From Akkermansiaceae bacterium UBA5020 (GTDB lineage Bacteria > Verrucomicrobiota > Verrucomicrobiia > Verrucomicrobiales > DEV007), in NCBI GenBank assembly GCA_002396885.1, contig DGXY01000139.1, positions 1 to 28,096 of the forward strand: 28,096 nucleotides of DNA. Reading direction: 5' to 3'. A model generated the notes under the pieces. That model had not been told where the DNA came from and searched no databases. It saw nothing but the letters and a program-made list of their open reading frames with translations. Positions 1 through 6,639 of this stretch are shown here, piece after piece. The position numbers and the translations under genes are program-made. The stretch's first letter is position 1; each line of letters starts with the position of its first letter.

Positions 1-21
1 TGAAAACTGAAAACTGAAAAC
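1..21. repeat. Three tandem TGAAAAC heptamers at the left edge
   Basis: Positions 1-7, 8-14 and 15-21 are identical copies of TGAAAAC. The array touches the window edge, so it may be longer. It lies directly before the Rieske start codon, in the place of a leader. The function is unknown; it could be a simple-sequence tract or the end of a dispersed repeat. Confidence 0.7.
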
Positions 22-29
22 TTCCCCCC

Positions 30-359
30 ATGCCCTTCCTCCCCATCGCCCGTTCCGAAGACCTTGAAGAGGGCAAAGGACGCCCCTACACCCTCGAGGG
101 ACATCGCCTCGCCCTCGTCCGTTATGAAGGGATCGTCTACGCCCTCGACGACTGTTGCCCGCACGCCAAGGCCCCCATCGCCCTTGGGCCCGTCGAAAAC
201 GGCTGCATTGCCTGTCCCTGGCACTACGCCGAATTCGAGCTGGCCACCGGCAAAGTCCTCTCTGGTCCCGCCTGCGAGAGCATCGCCGCCTACCCCGTCG
301 AGGAAAAGGATGGCATCGTCTCCGTCGCCCTCGAGCCGCTCGCGCCCCAGAACACCTGA
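30..359 (+). CDS. Rieske-type [2Fe-2S] ferredoxin (NirD / BphF-like small protein)
   Basis: This 109-aa soluble protein carries a complete Rieske cluster-binding signature: CPH near residue 43 and CPWH near residue 62, which supply two Cys and two His ligands to a [2Fe-2S] cluster. The length matches single-domain Rieske ferredoxins such as the nitrite reductase small subunit NirD or the ferredoxins of ring-hydroxylating dioxygenases. No signal peptide or membrane segment is visible, so it should act in the cytoplasm as an electron carrier. No reductase or oxygenase partner lies in the window, but the upstream side is cut off. The ATG at 30 follows a run of C and no Shine-Dalgarno sequence. 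The family call is firm; the partner is unknown. Confidence 0.9.
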   Translation: MPFLPIARSEDLEEGKGRPYTLEGHRLALVRYEGIVYALDDCCPHAKAPIALGPVENGCIACPWHYAEFELATGKVLSGPACESIAAYPVEEKDGIVSVALEPLAPQNT

Positions 360-385
360 ATTTGCGTCCCTCCCGACAAAAGCAA

Positions 386-414
386 TTGACGTTCCGCGCC
401 ACTACAGGCATCGT
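386..414 (+). promoter_or_regulatory. Candidate promoter for tRNA-Ser
   Basis: TTGACG (386-391) and CATCGT (409-414) are separated by 17 bp. The -35 is near consensus; the -10 keeps the A2, T3 and T6 positions. Predicted initiation near 421 would give about 37 nt of leader before the tRNA at 458. The same TTGAC(G/T)-N17-CATC(G/C)T arrangement precedes the small gene at 3722. Confidence 0.4.
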
Positions 415-457
415 TCTAGCTCGCCCGTGCACTCGCACAAGGTGAATCCGAAAATCT

Positions 458-545
458 GGTTAGGTGGCTGAGTGGTCGAAAGCACTTCTTTGCTAAAGAA
501 GCGTACTCCAAAAGGGTACCGAGGGTTCGAATCCCTCCCTGACCG
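458..545 (+). tRNA. tRNA-Ser (anticodon GCU)
   Basis: The sequence folds as a class II tRNA. The acceptor arm GGTTAGG (458-464) pairs with CCTGACC (538-544), with one G-U wobble, and the discriminator is G545. The anticodon stem CTTCT/AGAAG encloses the loop TTGCTAA, giving anticodon GCU for AGC/AGU codons. A long variable arm (GTACTCC-AAAA-GGGTACC region) is typical of tRNA-Ser, and the T-arm contains GGTTCGAATCC. The 3' CCA is not encoded, so CCA-adding enzyme is required. A 17-bp palindrome begins two bases downstream. Confidence 0.95.
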
Positions 546-833
546 TTTCGACCCCAGATGACGAGCGCAGCCGTCATCTGGGGTCGAATCGTTTCTGGTC
601 GGGGTTCGAACTACAGTTCGATTCGGAGCGAGGCGGAGATAGATGCCCGATGCATCAAATGATGCGCAAATCTCCGCAAATTCCCGCAAAGGAAACGAAG
701 ATGCGCCGCCTCGGAACGGTAGCCGGAACCGGGGCCTTTCAAACGCCCCCCTTCCACTTCCCGTCTTGCCCGCCTCCATGACTGTCTTCCGACACGATTC
801 CAGGCTGGACATCCGCGCGTGAGTGGATCAAAA
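546..833. other. 288-bp gene-free stretch with palindromes and phased CGCAAA repeats
   Basis: No credible gene is seen between tRNA-Ser and the response regulator. Besides the tRNA-proximal palindrome it holds a nested stem: arms 634-640 and 670-676 (CGGAGAT/ATCTCCG) enclose GCATCA-AA-TGATGC (652-665). It also holds three CGCAAA hexamers at 665-670, 675-680 and 685-690, spaced exactly 10 bp apart. These lie about 145-170 bp upstream of the response regulator start and could form a regulator-binding array. This is inference only. Confidence 0.5.
547..588. repeat. Perfect 17-bp inverted repeat immediately after tRNA-Ser
   Basis: Arms 547-563 and 572-588 are perfectly complementary over 17 bp around an 8-nt loop (564-571). 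It begins two bases after the tRNA discriminator base. It could terminate or protect the tRNA precursor, but a clear T-run is missing (the downstream sequence is TCGTTTCTGG), so a rho-independent terminator is only possible. Confidence 0.75.
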
Positions 834-1736
834 ATGAGCATCCCCTTCATTTCCCCCACCCCCATGAGCTTTCGCCTGCCCCACGAAGACAGCCCTCTCG
901 ATGCCCCGCCTCTCGCCGACATGGCGGCCATTCTCGTCGTCGACGAGGATCCCGCCTTCCAGCTCGGATTGAAGACCTTCCTCCGCGAATATGTCGGCTT
1001 TGAAAAAGTCTTCGTCGCGAGGAATGGGCAGGAGGCTCTGGACTTCGTGCGCGCGGAGCCTTCGATCGAGGTGCTGACCCTCGATTACCGCATGCCGGGG
1101 ATGAACGGGATCGAAGTCCTCAACGCGCTCCAATCGCAGGCGACGCGACCGCTCGCAGTATTGATGATCACGGGCCATGACTCGGAGGAACTCGAAGCAG
1201 AGTTCCGCTCCCAGGGAAGCGAGTTTGTCCTCACGACGCATTTCCTGACGAAGCCGGTGCAGTTTGAAAAACTCGAGCCAGTCGTGCTCGCGGCCCACGA
1301 AGAGGTGATCGCGACGAAACGCCGTCTCCGCGAACGGGAGCTGGCCGCTGAAGCCGCCCTCGCGACCCCCGAGAGTCCGGTCGAATCCGCGCCCCCCGAG
1401 AGTAGTCAGGCCGACCTCACCGTTCTCCTCGATCAACAGAACGAACGCCTCGCCGCGGTGGAGCGTGAGTTGAAAGCGCAATGCGGCAAATGGCGCGGTG
1501 ACTTCTGGAAGCTGGCTTCCGTGCTCCTTCTCATCTGGCTCGCCGGCCAGTTTGGCCTGCTGCAAAAGGCGGAGCCCCATTGGGCGAAGGTAAAAACGGC
1601 GGTCTGGCATCAGGTCGATCTGTGGAAGGCGACGCGCGCGGCTTCCAGGAAGACCACCCCGCCCGCGGCAGCAGCCCCGGCGGTGGACCCAGCATCGGCC
1701 GCTCCTGCGAACGAGCCGCTCGGGCAGCCCTTGTGA
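834..1736 (+). CDS. Membrane-anchored response regulator, receiver domain only
   Basis: This protein of about 300 aa has a CheY-like receiver domain at residues 30-155, counted from the ATG at 834. The acidic pair lies in VVDEDP (about 37-39), the phospho-acceptor Asp84 in LTLDYRMPGMNG, the conserved Thr in MITGH (about 113) and the Lys in LTKPV (about 140). A charged coiled-coil-like stretch follows, then one predicted membrane segment (about 224-243, ASVLLLIWLAGQFGLL) and an Ala/Pro-rich tail. No DNA-binding or enzymatic output domain is present, so the receiver is tethered to the cytoplasmic membrane. No histidine kinase is adjacent. A GTG at 819 or ATG at 864 are alternative starts. The receiver call is firm; the role (adaptor, phosphate sink or localisation factor) is unknown. 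Confidence 0.88.
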   Translation: MSIPFISPTPMSFRLPHEDSPLDAPPLADMAAILVVDEDPAFQLGLKTFLREYVGFEKVFVARNGQEALDFVRAEPSIEVLTLDYRMPGMNGIEVLNALQSQATRPLAVLMITGHDSEELEAEFRSQGSEFVLTTHFLTKPVQFEKLEPVVLAAHEEVIATKRRLRERELAAEAALATPESPVESAPPESSQADLTVLLDQQNERLAAVERELKAQCGKWRGDFWKLASVLLLIWLAGQFGLLQKAEPHWAKVKTAVWHQVDLWKATRAASRKTTPPAAAAPAVDPASAAPANEPLGQPL

Positions 1737-1737
1737 A

Positions 1738-1768
1738 GGAAATCGCTCAAAGGCGAGTGACGATTTCC
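1738..1768 (+). terminator. Stem-loop directly after the response regulator stop codon
   Basis: GGAAATCG (1738-1745) pairs with CGATTTCC (1761-1768), with an internal CTC/GAG pairing. It starts two bases after the TGA. No T-run follows, so it may be an RNA-stabilising or attenuating stem rather than an intrinsic terminator. Confidence 0.35.
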
Positions 1769-1784
1769 AATCGTCCGGGGAATT

Positions 1785-1790
1785 TATAAT
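1785..1790 (+). promoter_or_regulatory. Candidate -10 box (TATAAT) upstream of the 131-aa gene
   Basis: A perfect TATAAT lies 60 bp before the ATG at 1851. The sequence 17 bp upstream is a poor -35 match. It suggests the 131-aa gene is transcribed separately from the response regulator. Confidence 0.35.
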
Positions 1791-1850
1791 CGCGTCGCTT
1801 GGGAAAAGATCGAACACTGGGCGAGTTATCCACTCCAACTCCTCAAGATC

Positions 1851-2246
1851 ATGAATTCCGATTCCTACGACTCTTCCTCTCCGAATCCAGAGCCCGCCGC
1901 GCCGAAGAGCGCGCAGGAGAAACTCGACGATCTTTCCAACACCCTCACCGAGGCGATCCTGAAGGGCGGACGCGATGCGAAACGCGCCTTCGAGGATGGG
2001 ATGCCAAAGGTGAAATCGGAGTTTGCCAAGGGACTCCACGATGTCGCTTATGCGGTTGGATATGCCGCGATTTTCGGGGCGACCCTGGTGCGCGAAGCGA
2101 CTCCGGATGCCTTGCGCGAGGGTCTCCGCAACGGCGCCGCCTCCGGCCGAAAAGCCGCCGACGAAGTGATGCGCCAGCGCCGCGAAAAGGCGGAACGCGA
2201 AGAGAAGACCGATGCCGCCGCTGATGCGGAAGGCGCCTGGGCGTGA
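1851..2246 (+). CDS. Conserved-looking hypothetical protein, 131 aa
   Basis: I do not recognise a family. The N-terminal 20 residues are Ser/Pro/Ala-rich and probably disordered. Residues 20-55 look like an amphipathic helix. A moderately hydrophobic stretch (LHDVAYAVGYAAIFGATLV, about 64-82) could be a membrane-associated or buried helix. The C-terminal 45 residues are a highly charged, Arg/Glu-rich helix. There is no signal peptide. It follows the response regulator on the same strand by 114 bp, with its own -10-like TATAAT and no Shine-Dalgarno sequence. Coding potential is supported by GC-biased third positions and by a stop directly abutting a repeat array. Function is unknown. Confidence 0.65.
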   Translation: MNSDSYDSSSPNPEPAAPKSAQEKLDDLSNTLTEAILKGGRDAKRAFEDGMPKVKSEFAKGLHDVAYAVGYAAIFGATLVREATPDALREGLRNGAASGRKAADEVMRQRREKAEREEKTDAAADAEGAWA

Positions 2247-2248
2247 AC

Positions 2249-2470
2249 GTAGCGGAAGCGGCGACGCTTCCGACAGACGTCCCTCGGCCCGCGATCGGAA
2301 CGTTTGCACGTTCCGCTACTTTTTCACCACCCGTAGCGGAAGCGGCGACGCTTTCGACGAACGTCCCTCGGCCCACGATCGGAACGTTTGCACGTTCCGC
2401 TACCTTTTCCCGACCCGTAGCGGAAGCGGCGACGCTTCCGACGGACGTCCCTCGGGCCACGATCGGATCC
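2249..2470. repeat. 84-bp tandem repeat, two full copies plus one truncated copy
   Basis: Copies start with GTAGCGGAAGCGGCGACG at 2249, 2333 and 2417, an exact 84-bp period. The first two are about 90% identical; the third diverges after GATCGGA near 2466. Each full copy contains two hairpins, GGAAGCG-GCGA-CGCTTCC and GGAACG-N6-CGTTCC. Its start (GTAGCGGAA) is complementary to TTCCGCTAC about 62 bp later, so each copy can fold as a branched structure. The array fills the gap between the convergent 131-aa and ThuA-like genes and may act as a bidirectional transcription end or REP element. Confidence 0.9.
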
Positions 2471-2478
2471 CTCGCTCG

Positions 2479-3468
2479 TTACTCCACCACCGCGACCTTG
2501 TCGAGGGTGAGCACTTCGGCGGGCACGGCGGGGAAGGTCACTTCCCCCGTAGCGGCCCACTCGACTCCGCGCTTGAGGGTCTCTTGAAATCCGAGACCGC
2601 CCATGGAGACGGCGCTGTGTCCGAGCGCGGTGTGGAAGACACGGCCCTTGCCGTAGGGAATCGCCATGAGGAGCGGCTCCCACTCTCCCGATCCGCCGGT
2701 CTCGACGGCCGCGAGCGCGGCTCCGAGCACGGCGACGTCCTTCGCCGGTCCACGAAGGCGATCGTAGAGCTCGTCCTGCGCGTGGAGCCATTTCGCGGGG
2801 AGACCCTTCGTGATAGGATGATCGGCATTCTGGATCTCGACGACGAACTCGTGCTGCTTTCCGTGCGAGCCGCCGCGTCCGGCCGTGGGGTCGAGGGTCC
2901 ATTGGCCGTCGCGCTTGCGAAGGTAGGGCCCTGAGAGTTCGCTTCGGCCGCCCCAGCCGCCCACGCCGATCATTTTATTGTAGGCGGACCATTCGGGAAA
3001 GGAATTGTTCGCGGCATGGACGGAGACAAACCCGCCTCCGTTTTTAACAAAATCTTCGAAAGCCGTCTGCACCGCCTCGGGCCAGCTTTCGCCGTTGTAG
3101 TTCGAGACGACGACGTCATGCGCGGTAAAATCGGGTTTCCACGCGGACCAAGCCGCAGTGCTTCGAGCCTTGTGGCCGGCGACCTGGGATTCCCACTCCT
3201 TCATCTCGGCCGCGAACTTCGCCTTGGCGGCCTCGTCTGGATCCTTCGGGGCGCGCGGTGCTTTCGGGGCCGAAGCGGGAGCGGTCGAGACGGTCACCTC
3301 GAAGCGTCCCGATTTTTCGAGCAGGGCGACCATGATGGGAGTGGTCTCCTGCCAGGCGTGGTTGTTCTGCCCGTCAACTAGGAGCACTTGGATCTTGTCC
3401 GCCGCGGCGAGTGGCAGACAAAGCGAAAGAGCGGAGGCAAGGAGGAAGGAAAAAGAAGCGCGTTTCAT
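2479..3468 (-). CDS. Secreted ThuA-like domain protein
   Basis: The 329-aa protein starts at the ATG at 3468, where a signal peptide (MKRASFSFLLASALSLCLPLAAA) begins; upstream in-frame codons add a non-hydrophobic extension and are rejected. The mature part resembles the ThuA family (trehalose-utilisation-like, class I glutamine amidotransferase-like fold). It has IQVLLVDGQNNHAWQ at the first strand, DVVVSNYNG, GGGFVSVHAANNSF and a late HEFVVEIQNADHPITKGLP block, followed by PYGKGRVFHTALGHS. Such proteins are very common in Planctomycetota and Verrucomicrobiota, often linked to sugar or sulfatase loci, but their activity is not settled. It is exported, is convergent with the 131-aa gene, and its stop lies 8 bp from the 84-bp repeat array. 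A Lys/Pro/Ala-rich insert (about residues 66-95) is unusual. Confidence 0.88.
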   Translation of the reverse strand: MKRASFSFLLASALSLCLPLAAADKIQVLLVDGQNNHAWQETTPIMVALLEKSGRFEVTVSTAPASAPKAPRAPKDPDEAAKAKFAAEMKEWESQVAGHKARSTAAWSAWKPDFTAHDVVVSNYNGESWPEAVQTAFEDFVKNGGGFVSVHAANNSFPEWSAYNKMIGVGGWGGRSELSGPYLRKRDGQWTLDPTAGRGGSHGKQHEFVVEIQNADHPITKGLPAKWLHAQDELYDRLRGPAKDVAVLGAALAAVETGGSGEWEPLLMAIPYGKGRVFHTALGHSAVSMGGLGFQETLKRGVEWAATGEVTFPAVPAEVLTLDKVAVVE

Positions 3469-3685
3469 GGCAAAGCACGAACTTAGCGATCCTATCATCG
3501 TTTGCCAAGGACGCATTTGCCTACGCCACGTTCGCCTCGCTGACGCGCTAGGAGTAGCTGCGGGCGAGCGCTCCGAATTGCCAAACGTCGTCCGATGCGG
3601 CTCGGCCAGTTCCTTGAAAACTTCTCCGACGCGCATCCGGGAAGAGCCCACCGCATCCTTTATGTTTCCCGAAATTCGCTCTTTC

Positions 3686-3714
3686 TTGACTGATCAGCCC
3701 GTTTACGGCATCCT
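3686..3714 (+). promoter_or_regulatory. Candidate promoter for a leaderless transcript
   Basis: TTGACT (3686-3691) and CATCCT (3709-3714) are 17 bp apart. Initiation about 7 nt after the -10 would fall at 3721-3722, on the ATG of the small gene, implying a leaderless mRNA. No Shine-Dalgarno sequence is present. Confidence 0.4.
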
Positions 3715-3721
3715 CTTCGTG

Positions 3722-3886
3722 ATGAAACCTTTCTCCGATTCCGACACCATCCTCCAAGAGCCGTCCACCGTCTCCGCCCCGCCCACTGCGAACCTTTCCC
3801 CCGACGATGACTTCGACAAGGAAGAGCTCGGTCAACGCCAACCCGAAGCCTGCTCGCTCGATGAAGGATGCGAGAAATGCCAGTGA
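3722..3886 (+). CDS. Small acidic protein with C-terminal CEKCQ tail, 54 aa
   Basis: The 54-residue ORF begins with MKPFSDSDTILQEP, is rich in Ser, Pro, Asp and Glu, and ends in ACSLDEGCEKCQ, giving three Cys in the last 11 residues. The CxxC at the very C-terminus could bind metal or form a disulfide. It lies between the divergent ThuA-like gene and the convergent GlnD-like gene, whose stop is 25 bp away. A promoter-like pair sits directly before the ATG. I do not recognise a family. The call rests on the promoter position and the non-random Cys tail; it could still be a chance ORF, since the same frame is open upstream to 3158. Confidence 0.45.
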   Translation: MKPFSDSDTILQEPSTVSAPPTANLSPDDDFDKEELGQRQPEACSLDEGCEKCQ

Positions 3887-3911
3887 GACATGACGTGCCG
3901 GAAGTCGGCAC

Positions 3912-6527
3912 TCACCCCCAGCCCGCGACGATTTCCCGCGCGTCGGCGGGATCGAGCGACTCGGGCAGGCGGATGAAAACCGAGGCGCGCGCGCCGCGGC
4001 GGTCGGCCTGAGAGGTCACGCCGTGGACATCGGCGCGGAGACGGCGGTTCGCCTTGCAGCAGAGCAGGTAGATGAGGGCGCCGACCTCGCCGCCCGACTC
4101 GCCCCGGAGGCGATAGAGTCCGTGACGCCACTCCGTCAGGGTGACTCCGAGGGCGACGTCGGGCAGGGCGGCCTCATCGTCGTCGGAGCGGTGGAGACGC
4201 GATTCGATGGCCTCCTCGACGAGGGCGGCAAGATCGCCGTAGCCGGGGCGATCGTCGCCATTCTGCGGCGGAGGGGCTAGGTGGAAAAAGTCGAGGGCGA
4301 GTCCGCGGTTCATCGCCGAAAAGAGATGCGCTTGGCTGAGACCAACGCCCTGCTTCCAGAGCGCACCGCTGATCGAGGCGGCGATGCCCCGGTCATCCCT
4401 CGCCGCGACCCCGAGGATGGCCGAGGGTCCGTTGGCGATGAGGATGGCCTTGGGCCGCGACTTCTTCGAGGAGTCGGCGAGCCGCAGAAGGTGGGGACAA
4501 AACCGCAGCGCATAGTGACGGTAGATCCCCTCGAAAAAGTCGCGCCCGAAGTCGAGGAGGATCTCCTGGGACTCGCGGTCGCCGAGACCGGCTTCACCGA
4601 GGAGGCGATGCGGATCGTAGCGCCGGTCGTCGGGCATGCAGGCCTTCGCATAGAGTTCGCGGATGTTGAAAAAGAGGGTCGGCTTCTGACGCGGCGAATC
4701 CCAGGCGTGCCGGTCGATGCGGGTGAAGACGTAAAGGGCGCGGGCCTTGTCGAGATTGCCATCGCATCGTCCGAGGAGGTCTTTCACCGCGAGATTGTCG
4801 ATCAGCCCCGCGTCGGCGATCTCGCGGAAGCTGCGTCGATTGGCGACGAGAAAGCGGGCGAGATCGAGGACCTCGGGACGGAATCCGGCCTTGGCAAAAC
4901 TCCGCGTGTAATACTCGGCGAGCGGGATGCCGGAAAAGCCGCTCGAGAAACGTTCGGAGAGCGAGCGCGCCGGGTCGTTGCGGGCGACGAGATCATCGGG
5001 CGTGACAGGAAGACGCTTCGTCTTCAAGGCGAGCTTCACGGCGGCGAGTTCTTCATTCGTCAAGCGAGCGGCCTCGACTTCGATGCGGATGTCGTAGCCC
5101 GTGTCGGTGAGACGATCCGGATCGCGCGACTCGGCGAGGATGCGCTCGCCCTCGCACCGCTCGGTCTCGAGCTCGCGCATTTTTTCCCGCTCGAGCGGAC
5201 CACGCAGGATCTGGCGCTCGGTGCGGACGCGTTCGTCGAGGGAGGATTCAAAACGCGCGTAGCCGGGAAAGAGCCGATCTTCCGCTCCGGGGAGGCGCGA
5301 GAGGAATTCGAAGGAGGAAGCGAGGCTGCCCCGCGTCTCGAGGAAGAGCGCGGCCAACTCGGGCACGGGAGCGAGCCAGTCGCCGGCGCGGTGGAAGGTG
5401 GTGAGCAACTCCGAGGCGTCGATGGGCAACTCGTAACGCTGCGCCGTGTGGATCAGGGAAAGGGCGGCGCTGCTGCGATCCTGATCGGTCACGCAGGTCT
5501 CGGGATTCGCGTGATACAGTCCACCCGCGCCGAGGGCGACGGGATGGCCCGGCGAGACGGGACGCCCCGGACGAAGTTCACTCTCGATCACACCACGGGC
5601 AAAGGCGGCGACCCGACGCCGCGCCGCGAGGAGGCGCGAGCGCACTTCCTCGGCGAACTCAAAACGCTCCGTCGTCGCGGCTCCTTCGGGGAGCCATTCG
5701 CCGAAGGAATCGAAGTCGTCGAAAAACATGAGATCCTCCTCATGGCTGCCGAGAGCCGTCGGCACCCCGCCGGGGGGACGGCGGAGGTGGATCCAGCAAC
5801 GCAGCCGCAGCAGAAAATAAAAGGCCTCGAGATCGCGAGGGTCCTCGCCACGGAGTTGCTCATAGATTTCGTGACTGTGCCGAAAGTCCCGCCCCCCGAG
5901 CGTCCAGATCGCGGCGAGAAAGACACGGAGGGCGTCGTTTTTCAAATCAAAACGGTCGATCCGCTCGGCGGTGACCCCGGCCCGCTCGAGCTGTCGCAGC
6001 CAAAGCCGACGGATATGGAGGAAATGCTCGAAGGGATCGAAGTCGGCGCGGATGCGGGTCCGGAATTCCTCGCAGAGGCCAGAAGGGTCGTGGATCGGGG
6101 CGAGATCGAGAAAGGCATTGAGATCTTTTTCACGGAGATTCGCGATGTCCGCGAAGGCGTAGGGAAGCCCCTGAAACGAAAAGCCGAAACGATCGCGAAA
6201 ACGGCGGGTGTGCAGCGTTTCCTCCTGCAATTTCCGGACGAAAGCATTCGTCTGGGCCTCCTCGATGGGGTCAGCGAAGAGAAAAACGAGGTCGAGGTCC
6301 GAGCAGGGCGTGAGTTCCGCCCGCCCTGTGCCTCCGATCGCGGCGATGGCGAAGGGCCGGTCGAAACCGGCTCCCATCTCGGCAGCCCATCGGGTCACGA
6401 TCTCGGCGTAGATCGCGGAACGCTCGCTGACCAGCGCCAGTCCGTTTTCGAGATCGGGCTCGAGGATGCGGGCGTTGTTCGCGGCGACGCGCTGCTTGAA
6501 CTCGAGGGTTTCGGGGCTGGTGGTCAT
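3912..6527 (-). CDS. GlnD-like nucleotidyltransferase with degenerate HD domain and C-terminal ACT domains
   Basis: The start is placed at the ATG at 6527, giving 871 aa, close to the 890 aa of E. coli GlnD. The N-terminal nucleotidyltransferase domain is intact: GGTGRAELTPCSDLDL (about residues 65-80) supplies the GG, the Arg and the catalytic S-D-x-D. A PII-UTase-like helical region follows. The C-terminus has an ACT domain (AILGVAARDDRGIAASIS through ALDFFHLA) and a weaker ACT-like segment (ALGVTLTEWRHGLYRLRG and beyond). GlnD normally uridylylates PII in nitrogen signalling and removes UMP through its HD domain. Here the positions of the HxYTVDEH and LxHDIAKG motifs lack His-Asp pairs, although flanking helices remain alignable (VLDLARFLVANRRSFREIADAGLIDN). 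It may therefore modify only, or have another target. No glnB, glnK or amtB is nearby. The upstream gene, 112 bp away, is a phosphopantetheinyl transferase. Confidence 0.82.
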   Translation of the reverse strand: MTTSPETLEFKQRVAANNARILEPDLENGLALVSERSAIYAEIVTRWAAEMGAGFDRPFAIAAIGGTGRAELTPCSDLDLVFLFADPIEEAQTNAFVRKLQEETLHTRRFRDRFGFSFQGLPYAFADIANLREKDLNAFLDLAPIHDPSGLCEEFRTRIRADFDPFEHFLHIRRLWLRQLERAGVTAERIDRFDLKNDALRVFLAAIWTLGGRDFRHSHEIYEQLRGEDPRDLEAFYFLLRLRCWIHLRRPPGGVPTALGSHEEDLMFFDDFDSFGEWLPEGAATTERFEFAEEVRSRLLAARRRVAAFARGVIESELRPGRPVSPGHPVALGAGGLYHANPETCVTDQDRSSAALSLIHTAQRYELPIDASELLTTFHRAGDWLAPVPELAALFLETRGSLASSFEFLSRLPGAEDRLFPGYARFESSLDERVRTERQILRGPLEREKMRELETERCEGERILAESRDPDRLTDTGYDIRIEVEAARLTNEELAAVKLALKTKRLPVTPDDLVARNDPARSLSERFSSGFSGIPLAEYYTRSFAKAGFRPEVLDLARFLVANRRSFREIADAGLIDNLAVKDLLGRCDGNLDKARALYVFTRIDRHAWDSPRQKPTLFFNIRELYAKACMPDDRRYDPHRLLGEAGLGDRESQEILLDFGRDFFEGIYRHYALRFCPHLLRLADSSKKSRPKAILIANGPSAILGVAARDDRGIAASISGALWKQGVGLSQAHLFSAMNRGLALDFFHLAPPPQNGDDRPGYGDLAALVEEAIESRLHRSDDDEAALPDVALGVTLTEWRHGLYRLRGESGGEVGALIYLLCCKANRRLRADVHGVTSQADRRGARASVFIRLPESLDPADAREIVAGWG

Positions 6528-6639
6528 GTTAGGGAAAGGCGCCCGTCCCTGACGAACGCCAAAACAGAAGGAATCGCGCGAACCCGGCGAAGGACAAGCG
6601 GAGTTTCGCCGCAAAACGCTCCCGACACGGAATCAGACG

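Noticed and set aside
597..620. Second T-arm-like GGTCGGGGTTCGAAC after tRNA-Ser, suggesting a duplicated tRNA end or attachment site
   Set aside because: It does not match the tRNA 3' end beyond the generic GGTTCGA core and no integrase or other element is nearby.
828..2309. 493-aa ORF on the - strand across the response regulator and 131-aa genes
   Set aside because: It spans two + strand genes and the start of a repeat array; composition is Arg/Gly/Leu-biased without motifs. Treated as a shadow.
2249..2470. Possible CRISPR array
   Set aside because: The whole 84-bp unit repeats; there are no unique spacers between short constant repeats and no cas genes.
3158..3721. N-terminal extension of the 54-aa Cys-tailed protein
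   Set aside because: The upstream part of the frame lies antisense to the ThuA-like gene and shows no motif; the promoter-like pair supports the internal ATG at 3722.
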